From positions 248,001-312,000 of the forward strand of contig MU404080.1 of the NCBI GenBank assembly GCA_022695795.1: a stretch of DNA of 64,000 bases, written 5' to 3'. The notes beneath the pieces were generated by a model. It did no database searches, was not told where the DNA came from, and worked only from the letters and a program-made list of their open reading frames with translations. The position numbers were made by a program, and so were the translations under genes. Shown here piece by piece: positions 49,287-58,116 of this stretch. Position 1 is the stretch's first letter, and each line of letters begins with the position of its first letter. The stretch is from Biscogniauxia marginata (lineage: Eukaryota; Ascomycota; Sordariomycetes; Xylariales; Xylariaceae).

Positions 49287-50381
49287 ATGTCCGACGTCAC
49301 CGCGCCGCCGCCGGACAGCCCTGTCCCCTCTGCCCACACTCCCAAGGAGCGACACTCGCTGACCCTCGATCAGCGACGTGCTCTTCGTCGCTGGGCTCAC
49401 TCCCAGACCACGCGACCCTCCCACAAGGCCTGCATCGAGTGGTTCTACAGCCAATACGGCCAGAACGTCAGCCAGTCAACCATCTCGCACTCGCTCTCTC
49501 CCAAGTATGCGCGTCTCGACAATGACAATCAATTCAGCGGCTCGCGTCTCCGCTTCGGCAATTGGCCCGACGTCGAGAAGCTCGTCTTGCTGTGGCACGG
49601 CCAAGTAGTCGCCTCCGGTCGCAACCCTTCTAACGAGGAGCTCGCCGAAAAGGCCAAGGCCATCTTCCAGCAGCTGCCGCGATACAAGGACGAGAGCCCG
49701 CCCGAGTTCTCCCCCGGCTGGATCCACCGCTTCAAGAAGCGCTACGGCCTGCTCATCCGTCGCCAGCGTCGCCATGGTACTGCCCCCAACCCCGCGGACG
49801 ACATTCCCTACCTTGTCGACACGGTTCCCCGCTTCATGACCATCAGTGCCGAGACTAGCCCCGCAGCCATCCGCGATGCCGTCCTCCGCGTCGTCGGCGT
49901 TGAGGCAAGCCTCTCCACTTGTGCCCGCGTCCGCGACGAGGTCATCCGCCGGCTCGAGAACCCCGGCCAAACTCCGCACTCTGCCTTGAACGGCGCGCCA
50001 CCCAACCCTGCTGAGCCTGACGCCTTTGCGGAGAACGAAGACCCGGAGGTCGTCCTCCAGAACGCCCTGCGCCAGATGCAGCAAGAGGAAGCGGATGCCG
50101 AGGCTGAGGCTGCTGCCGTTCGCGAGCAGAGAGAGAGACAGGAGCAAGGACTACCACCGATTGCTCCCAACCTCTCCACACCTTCGGGACCCGCTAGAAC
50201 CGGGGCACGATTCACTCCTGCTGGTGTCGAGGAGCACTCTCTGACTCTGACCCCCATCTCGAGCGGTGGCGCCCTGTCTTCCACGGACCGACCTCTCCGA
50301 TGCCCCTTCTGCGTCAACCAGCGTATGCTCCGCACCATTAAGGAGGCTGTGGAGCACATGAGCACCCACGTTGTCGTCTGA
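49287..50381 (+). CDS. CENP-B/ARS-binding-type helix-turn-helix protein
   Basis: A single exon of 364 residues. Near the N-terminus (about 24-80) is an ARS-binding-protein-1/CENP-B-like HTH (LTLDQRRALRRWAHSQ, ACIEWFYSQYGQNVSQSTIS). It is followed at about 90-165 by a second DNA-binding half of the CENPB type (LLWHGQVVASGRNPSNEELAEKA, FSPGWIHRFKKRYGL). The DDE transposase domain of pogo/Fot1 elements is absent, so this is a host protein or a domesticated relative, not a transposase. The C-terminus has a glutamate-rich coiled segment and a zinc-finger-like CPFC..H-x3-H motif. The frame stays open upstream to 48978, but 49287 is preferred because the leader before it is T/C-rich and its translation is unlike protein. 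A role in centromere, replication-origin or transcription binding is inference. Confidence 0.82.
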   Translation: MSDVTAPPPDSPVPSAHTPKERHSLTLDQRRALRRWAHSQTTRPSHKACIEWFYSQYGQNVSQSTISHSLSPKYARLDNDNQFSGSRLRFGNWPDVEKLVLLWHGQVVASGRNPSNEELAEKAKAIFQQLPRYKDESPPEFSPGWIHRFKKRYGLLIRRQRRHGTAPNPADDIPYLVDTVPRFMTISAETSPAAIRDAVLRVVGVEASLSTCARVRDEVIRRLENPGQTPHSALNGAPPNPAEPDAFAENEDPEVVLQNALRQMQQEEADAEAEAAAVREQRERQEQGLPPIAPNLSTPSGPARTGARFTPAGVEEHSLTLTPISSGGALSSTDRPLRCPFCVNQRMLRTIKEAVEHMSTHVVV

Positions 50382-51282
50382 GTGATCCTGTGTGGAGACC
50401 GATCAATGCCATCGCATCCAACATCATGTCAACATTCTTCGACATGACTTTGGTCTCATCATTAGGAACATCAACACTTTGCAAGGTCGCATGGCGAAGG
50501 GAGATCTGTATTTGTAGGACTGTTCTAGTTGGACGTTATTAAGGGGAGGGGAAGGCAAAGGGGGAAGGGGGGGGGCAATAAGGCGTTTGGTTTGCTGTTC
50601 CACGGGGAACAAAGACGCTAAGCTATATGTGCTGTCTCCAGTGCTATGCACCCCTTCATGCATTATAAGAAAGGCGTGGACAATGCCATCATGCTGGCAG
50701 GGTTTGAGCAAGCAACAGTTTATAGCTAGCCGACTAGTTTAGGGAAGGGAAAAGGCTCCCCAACTGAACAAAAAAAAATATTGGTGTGTTACGGAAGCTG
50801 ATCACAGGCACATAATACCAGTCTGCGTTGCCTACATTGTCGTGACACATTGTGTTTTCGGTGTGATGCTCTGGTTTCTAATGGTGATATTCTACAACTA
50901 AACTATGCCCTTTACAGCTGCCTGCTGTCTTCTACGTCTATCTATATATTACTTGGATTCAATGTAAAGCACGACAGCGCGACATCTAACCTACTAACAC
51001 TAATGTTTAAGCTCTTTACCTATTGTATCACAAGCCCCCTGATCTTAGCCCATCACGTCTAGCAGTGCTACGTAATCTCTATTGTTAATGTAATGAGGGT
51101 GTGAGTTGGCTGGACTACATTGGGATAAAGAAACAAGCTATCTTCCTGGAAAGGGGGATTTATTATGTAGATTCCCCTTGATGTATAAAATCAAATCATA
51201 CTCTCGTGTTACTAGGCACTATATACATAGTTATTATAATATACTCTACTTTTTTAATTTTCAATTTATTTATTTATTTATA
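50382..51282. other. intergenic, passing into AT-rich element
   Basis: This is the 3' flank of the HTH gene. Base composition drops toward AT from about 51060 and the transposon terminal repeat begins at 51283, preceded by the TA target duplicate at 51281-51282. Confidence 0.5.
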
Positions 51283-51496
51283 ACATGTCTTATAAGCGAG
51301 TAAGTTATATAAATAAGTAAACTAGTTTTTATAACTTTCGTAGTTTTAATTATTAAAAAACATTTATGTAGTATTAAAATTAATTAATAATTATTATTAT
51401 TCGAATTATTTTTTTTAGTTTTACATTTTAAAAACTAAATATTTTTTATATTAAGTATTTAGTTTTTTAACGTATAATTTAAATCGATTAATTTAT
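51283..51496 (+). repeat. left terminal inverted repeat
   Basis: This arm aligns over about 214 bases with the inverted right arm. It is the more mutated of the two in its outer 60 bases: where the right arm has GGGCCACACAAG, this one has AAGTTATATAAA. Confidence 0.82.
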
Positions 51497-52553
51497 AAAT
51501 AATATATTTATTATTATTATTAAAATGTATAAAACTATATTTATATATTTTTAAATAAAAAAAATTAAAATTTATTTATTTTAAAACTTAATAATATTAA
51601 TAAAAACTCGAATAACTTATATAATTAAATATAAACGGTATTATTTAAAAATAAGTTATTATAAATTAACGACACTTTATAATATTTCTCGTATAACATT
51701 ATAAAAACGAAATAATAATATATTTATACGATTAATTATAAAATTAAATACTCGAAAATTTACGTCTTATAAAAAAAATTATTTATTTAATATATTATTA
51801 ATTTAAATAATTAATTATTTTTTTCTCGTTTAAGTTATATTATCACGATAATAAATTTCTTATTATATAAATATAACGCGAAGCGCGTTAAAAAATTAAA
51901 CTTTTAATTTTATACGGCGATAAAAATCATTATAAACACGTTTAAATAAATAAATAATTAATTAAAAAGCTTTATATAAAAACTTAAATATATACTAAAA
52001 ATGATTTAAATTAATACGTAAAACAATTATAAAGTATAAAATTTTAAAAAAGAATATATATAATTTTAACGAAATAAGGTTTATATTCGAAATAATTATT
52101 TAAATTAATATAATAATAATAAATATAAAACGATATAAACGATTTTAATAAACTTAATAAAAAATCGAAAATAAGTTATAATTATTTAAATTATTAATAT
52201 TAATAGTTTTATTATATTATTATTTATTATATTAATTAAAAAAACATTTAACTTTATAATATTATAATAACTTATTATTATTAAAAAGTAAAATTAAAGT
52301 ATTAAATAATAAATAAATAATAAATAAACTTAATATAAAATTTATAAAGCATTTTAATCTTTATATTAAAAATTAAATACAAAGTTTTAAACGCTTATTA
52401 ATTTTAAATAATTATAAAAATTATTATTTTATAAAATTCGAAAAATATTATAAAAAATTTAATATTATTACACTTTATATATTTAATTATTTATTATATA
52501 AGTTATAACCTCTCGACTTTATATGTTTTAATATTTTAAAAAATATATAATAA

Positions 52554-53040
52554 TGTTACGAACTAGATGATGTTAACAACAGTTGACAAGGGTATTAAAA
52601 TCGGATCATGAATGTTCCGATTTAATGTAAGAAAGTGATCTAACATCACGTGACGTGGATAAAGGTGAATAAGTCTTATCCAAGGTAATCCAGTACTGTG
52701 GATGAGAGTGGATAAGTCTCATCCAAGGTAATCCAGTACTGTGGATAAGAGTAAATAAGTCTTATCTAGGCATATCTAACATACCACAAAGAAGAAGTGA
52801 TAAGTATAAGTAGATTGGAATTTCCTATGTAATTAGTCTCTCGTTCTTTAGCTATCAATCTAAGATTATAGTCACTCTTTAATACTATAGTGAGAGTACC
52901 TTGAAACCTCTCTGACGAACATTATATTGTGAATCACTTGAATTAATCTCAACCCATTGTTACCTTCAAATCAAGAAAAACCCAGTACGTACTCACCTGT
53001 GAAGTCAGCTGACTAGGAACACGCAGGGAGGTTCGTCACA
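52554..53040 (+). mobile_element. solo LTR nested in the RIP-degraded element
   Basis: A 487-bp island of normal base composition sits inside AT-rich DNA. It starts TGTTACGAAC and ends GTTCGTCACA, imperfect inverted ends with canonical TG..CA. It is flanked on both sides by AATAA (52549-52553 and 53041-53045), a perfect 5-bp target duplication. No coding sequence is present, so it is a recombinant LTR left by an LTR retrotransposon; Ty1/copia and Ty3 cannot be separated. The surrounding element is heavily mutated but the LTR is not, so it arrived after RIP or escaped it. Confidence 0.88.
52665..52770 (+). repeat. 43-bp tandem repeats inside the solo LTR
   Basis: Two full 43-base units (52665-52707 and 52708-52750) and a 20-base partial third (52751-52770) share AAGTCT(T/C)ATCCAAGGTAATCCAGTACTGTGGAT. 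They lie in the 5' part of the LTR, where U3 promoter or enhancer repeats are normally found. Confidence 0.85.
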
Positions 53041-53686
53041 AATAATTATTTAAAAAACTTAATAAAACATTATTATTATTACGTTATAAAAAAAACTTTT
53101 TAATTAATTTTATAAAAGTATTTATTATTATAATAATTATTTTAAATATATAAATTAAGTTTTACGCAATTAAATTAATTCTTTTTAATTTAAAAAAAGT
53201 TATTATTATATTATTTTTTATATAAAAAACGTATATACCTTTTTTCGACCTCGATATAAATTAAGTGTTTTAAAAAACTAAAACATTTATAATAACTTAT
53301 AAAGTATTATTATTATTTTATTTTATTATAAATAAAATTAAAAAGTATTAAAAAAGTTTTTTATAAATATTATAAATAAAAATAATTAATATATAAAATA
53401 ACTTTATTACGAGATAAAACTACTTATTTTTAAAAAACAAACCACATTTTTAATAAGCGACATAAAATTAAAAATAATTAATTAAAAATAAGAAAAATAC
53501 TTAATATAAAAAATAATAATTAAATAAAAATAAAATAATATATATAATTAAACTAATTATAATACGCGTATTTATATAATAAATAAAAAAATATTTAATA
53601 ATTTAAATTTTAAGGAGTTATAATTAATTTTATTTATTATTAATTTATTATTTTAATTTTAAAGGGCTTTAACTCGGAAATTATAA

Positions 53687-53899
53687 TAAATTAATCGACT
53701 TAAATTACGTGTTAAAAATCGAATATTTAATATAAAAAAAGTATTTAGTTTTTAAAACATAAAACTAAAAAAACAATTTAAATAATAATAATAATTAATT
53801 AATTTTAATGCCGCGTAAATGTTTTTTAATGGTTAAAACTACGAAAGTTGCAAAAACTAACTTACTAGCTTGTGTGGCCCACTCGCTTATGAGACACGT
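53687..53899 (-). repeat. right terminal inverted repeat
   Basis: Inverted partner of 51283-51496. It keeps more G and C (for example GCCGCG and GTGTGGCCCACTCGC), so it is closer to the ancestral terminal sequence. Confidence 0.82.
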
Positions 53900-53901
53900 T
53901 A

Positions 53902-54436
53902 TATCTATTAATTTAATTTAAAATTTAGTTAAACAACATATAAAAAGGAACTCGAGACGATTTATTAAACACATCCAAATCAAGAATTAAGTAGGTAGGT
54001 AGGCATAAAAACATTATTCTTCGTCAAGCATGCTAAGCTCATTCTATGTAAAGGCGGTATGTACCCGATAACAGAGGGTTGTTATTAGTTCGTTCTAATA
54101 ATAATGATAATAATAATAATAATAACCCCCCATCTCAACTCCTTTAGAAACGCCGCGCAAGTTCTCGTAACTTATCCCAGGAAAAGAAAAAAGAAAAAAA
54201 ACCTCGTTCCCTACCGTTCCTATCCAGAAACCCCGTGTTTTCTTCTTTTAACTGGGCCGTTTCCTTTGTATATACGTAAATATGTACTTCCCCCCTCCTC
54301 TTGTTGCCTCATTTTTCGTCCGTCCGTATGTAAAACTCCTATCCAACGTCGAACGACAATATTCCAAGAAGCGAAAAATAAAAAATAAAAAAAAGGCCCG
54401 AGGGGTGAAAAAAGCTGGCTAACTAGGAGCGGGATA
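53902..54436. other. intergenic, AT-rich to normal
   Basis: Short interval between the transposon and the 3' end of the sensor-like gene. It contains an (AAT)n run at 54097-54124 and an A-rich tract at 54375-54395. Confidence 0.5.
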
Positions 54437-56112
54437 TTAGAACCACCCCGGATTACGACTTTGCGGCCGCCGGTTCTGTTGCCAGAGGGGCCTATAGCCG
54501 CTCCCGCCTCTCGAGTAAGTCCGACTGCTCGTGTCCTCCTCCGGCTCCGACGGTGGCGTGATATCCACGTCCGTCATCATGCTTCCTCCGCCGCCGCCGC
54601 CGCCACGTGCTGCTGCTCCAGCGGCCGCTACCGGCGCCGCTGATGATGATGATGACGACGGCACCTGCGCGTCGTACTGCCTCAGGGGCCTCATATCCTC
54701 GTCATCGTCAATATCGTCGTCCTCGCGGCCGCGGCCGCCAATCACGGCGCTCGAATACGCGCGCGAGAATTCGTCGATCTCCCGCGGGTCCGGCTCGTGA
54801 TCCGAGTGCTGCTCCTCCGCCACGGGCGCGAGGCCCGTACCCAGCCCGGCTACGTGGACCGGGTCGTACCGCAGCGGTGACTGCCGGTTGTTGAAGTTTG
54901 AGGTCGCCCCCGGCGCGCCTGGACCGCCCCACGGGCCGTCGTCGTCGTCGTCGTCGTAGTAAGACGACGGCGGGTATGAGTTATACGCCGTGGATGGGAG
55001 GCTGTAATGTTGTTGGGGCGGTTGTTGTTGTCGTGGCTGCTGCTGCTGCTCTTCCTGCCATGACGGAAGGGGTGCGAAGGCTGCACCATGTGATCTTATC
55101 GGGCTATTTGAAGCGATGTCAGTTGTTTTCTTTTATTGTAATTCCTGCTTTTTTTGGAAACTTACTCCGAATACTCGGTCGTTGGCGCCACGACGGGAGT
55201 AGGCCCCGGGGTTTGGCGATTCTTGTGTCGTTTGCTTAGGCAGAAGACTATAACGGCAATGATGGCAACCAGGGCAGCGGCGCCGCCTATTGTCCCTCCT
55301 ACGATAGCACCAGTTCGGTCGTAGCCCGCCCCTTGCTGCTCTTCGGGTGCAGCCGGGGTCGGTGTGGCGGAATCCGTAGCCGATTCTGCAGATGTGCTAG
55401 ATCTCGTAGACGTTGAACTGGCCGAGCCTGTGCTACTAGTCGAGGATCTAGTCGCAGAAGTAGATGACGATGTAGTGCTGGTAGCATCGGAAGTCGTCGA
55501 TGAGTGAGACCCAATCGTGGTCGGCGTCGAGAGGGTAATGGGAGTGGCCGTCGGAGACAGTATCGTCTCCTCGAGACTCAAGCCTGTCGTCGCGCCATTG
55601 GCTGATGTCTGGACAGTAGTTCCCTGTTCCGACGCCGTTCCACAACCAAACTGGGAATAGCCGCCAGCGAATTGGTTCTTGTAACACACGTTCGCACCTT
55701 GGCACGTGTAAACGTAGGGGTTGAGCTCGGTCTGGGGATCGCTATTCCCGTCAACACATCCCGTAAACACACCCGTCGTGCAAGACCCGCCATTCGGACA
55801 ACACCCAACCACCCCGTTAAAATTGTCCAACACGCAATGCGATCCTGCTGAGCACGTTGCCGGCAGATTCGAGTCCCCCCCTAGGTAACCACATATCGTG
55901 TTTTCCTGCCGTCGCAAAAGCTCGAAGGGTGAAAACGGAGCGTCCGTCGGGGCCGGGGGGAATGGGACGACGTCCAGCTCATGAAAAGCAACTGTCTTTG
56001 TTTGTCTCGGTAGCGCATGTCCGTTAGATATCCCGAATACTGCGCTAAATACGAGGATCGCAGTCGCCGGTGGGAGCCGTAGAAAAACATTGCTGGATTC
56101 TATTCGCGCCAT
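54437..56112 (-). CDS. single-pass sensor-like surface glycoprotein
   Basis: Two exons, 56112-55166 and 55103-54437, join across a 62-bp intron (gtaagt..tag) in consistent phase, giving 537 residues. A signal peptide (about 1-33) is followed by a Cys-rich ectodomain with about 12 cysteines (CGYLGGDSNLPATC, CVLDNFNGVVGCCPNG, CYKNQFAGGYSQFGC). A long Ser/Thr-rich stalk, likely O-mannosylated, comes next. One transmembrane helix lies at about 272-295 (GGTIGGAAALVAIIAVIVFCL), then basic stop-transfer residues SKRHKNR. The second exon encodes the cytoplasmic tail: Gln-rich, with Asp6, a REIDEFSRAYSSAV motif, Ser- and Gly-runs and a Glu/Asp-rich stretch. This resembles MID2/WSC-type cell-wall stress sensors in design, but no WSC domain was recognised. 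The ligand and pathway are unknown. Confidence 0.82.
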
Positions 56113-57792
56113 GACCCCAAACTGTTCACACGACTAGACGTATCGCCAGACTCGAATGGGCTGGAGAATGGAGAGTGTTCCCAACCGAGGATCTAGAAAG
56201 GCAGAAAGAAGGAAAAATCAAAACAAAGAAAAGCCAGTAGTAAAGAGGAGGCAGGCAGGCCCGAGAGATTGGTAATTTAAGAGAGAGAAAAGAAATAAGA
56301 TCAGGCCAAGGTGAGGTGACATCCCCGATGGATGGAAGACGAGTAGCGGCCTGCACGTATGTACTGACTGGGGGGGTATCGTATCGGTGCGAGGCTGAAA
56401 TCTACAGGTACACCAGAACAAGTGGACATGTTCGCCGCTAGGTTTCGAAATTGGCGCCACGGTGGTTTACTTCGACGTGGTCTATATGCCGGCAAGGGTC
56501 CGGCTGGGTAGGTAGACCGACCGAATAACTAAAAAGGCGTCTGCGACAACATAAGGCTTGCAAGATGGCCGGCCCTAACGTGGCGGAAGCATTGCCACCG
56601 GTAAAGTTAAAAACAGGATGAGGAGCCTTGGCAAGAACAAGGGTCCAGCTGCGATTCTGCAGCATCAGTCGCCCAAGTCAGCTTGTGACGAATGGGGGAA
56701 AGGCCAAAGTCCATACAGGATTACTTTTTATAGACGCCTCTGGCCAATCAGGCACGGAGCTTGTGCAGAATAAGGCACAGCCACCCGGTTGTCATAAGTG
56801 ACGAGTCCCCCGGAAAGCGATCTGTTGCTGGGTTACAATCATGACATCTAGGATCTGCGACAATCTTGGGATCTGCGTCGCTTGTGGGCAGACACCCCGC
56901 CGAACATCGTCAGGCTTCTTTTCAGAATACACAACTCGGCGTCCCGGCAGAATGCCAAAGTTTCGGGCAAGACGGTTATCTTTAGCTTTCGGGGCTGTCC
57001 AGTAGGTACCTAGATCGAAGCTCGGGGCTTGGCTACCCAAGTACCTATCTTCTAGGCGGTATTGACTCGAATACGGTCACATTCTGTAAACTCAATCACC
57101 GGAGGAATAAACAAACACTATCGTAGGTCGGCTTTTTGGAGGAGGTAGTATCTCGAACCCGCTGCCAGGGCTTACAATGGATGTCTAGCTGCCTAGGTCA
57201 ACAACTGTGAGCAAGAAGGTAGACAGATAGGCTACGCTGTCAGCAAGTTGTTTCGAATGTATGCCCTCCGTAAGGCCTCCTCAGACGTCCGACACCGATG
57301 AGCTCATCTCTGGGGCTGCTGGGTTTCGGCACCGGGGCACGGTGACGTAGAAAAGTAATCCGCAAAGGGACCGCAGGGCCGTGTAGGTTCTTGGGAGGAT
57401 TCTTTTAGGGTTTCCCCCTGTCAGTCGATCGGTAGAGAGTGGTTACGCGGCAGGTAGCTGACAGGGTAAGGCGGTATCGAACTAACACTAATGCGGTGCC
57501 AGGGCCTAAGGACTATGGCCTAGCTAAGAATGGTCGATAGGCTTAGGTACTGAAAAAAAAAGCAGGTATTTACAGTTGGGAGTTCCAATGCGTTACCTCA
57601 GGTAGGTTAGTCACCATCACAGCCACGAATAACGGTTCTGTGGCGGTGGCGATGCTGGCTATGATTACCTAACTTCACTCTTTAATACCTAAATCTTTGA
57701 ATACTAACAGTCTTCAGTATCTACATATTCGTCTATTCAGTCAGTCATTTATCGGCCCGTTTCTTGTGCGCATCTCGAGACAAAACACCGGC
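56113..57792. other. divergent intergenic interval
   Basis: Upstream region of the sensor-like gene on the left and of the YVC1 locus on the right. Several short frames occur on the minus strand near 56126-56665, but they overlap and lack family resemblance. Confidence 0.5.
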
Positions 57793-58116
57793 ATGGCTTC
57801 TAAGAAGGCCCCTCGAGTCAGGATAGACCGCGACGACTTGAAAAAATGGGAGGATTTGCGGGGAACAGCGTGTTTTAGCTCCAGCTCGAAACGAAACGGA
57901 ATGCAGCGATGATGCACGGGCCGATCAATTGGTAGAGATCCATATCGAAATCACCAACACTACCAATTTATCTGATTCTTGTCCAATCCCCAAGTTCCAA
58001 ATCGTCCGAGACAGCAGACATCCCGCAGATGCCCTCGTCTGTTTGTTAGACCCTGACGAGCTCGATCCCGCCCGAGAAGCTCCCATTGTGTAGACATCCA
58101 GCTGGGGTTGATTGAG
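57793..58116 (+). other. coding-like sequence in shifted frames upstream of YVC1
   Basis: A good ATG at 57793 opens a frame (MASKKAPRVRIDRDDLKKWEDL) that closes at 57912. From the GGGG at 57860-57863 onward the +1 frame is open and looks protein-like (EQRVLAPARNETECSDDARA, then HIEITNTTNLSDSCPIPKF and LLDPDELDPAREAPI) until a TAG at 58091. After a GTGT at 58088-58091 the first frame is open again (VDIQLGLIE) and runs directly into the YVC1 ATG at 58117. This may be an N-terminal extension broken by a 1-nt and a 2-nt insertion, an upstream ORF, or a mis-sequenced region. No ordinary intron joins the pieces. Confidence 0.4.

Larger units (their letters stand above)
51283..53899. mobile_element. 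RIP-degraded TA-target DNA transposon with long TIRs
   Basis: The block is extremely AT-rich and its two ends are inverted copies of each other. The left TIR is 51283-51496 and the right TIR 53687-53899, about 214 bases each. Outer ends read ACATGTCTTATAAGCGAGT and, inverted, ACGTGTCTCATAAGCGAGT. Nearly every mismatch between the two arms is a C/T or G/A transition. A TA dinucleotide flanks each end (51281-51282 and 53900-53901), which fits a Tc1/mariner or pogo-type element. Without the nested LTR and its duplicate the element is about 2.1 kb, the right size for one transposase gene, but no frame survives. The superfamily rests on TA duplication and size only. Confidence 0.8.
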
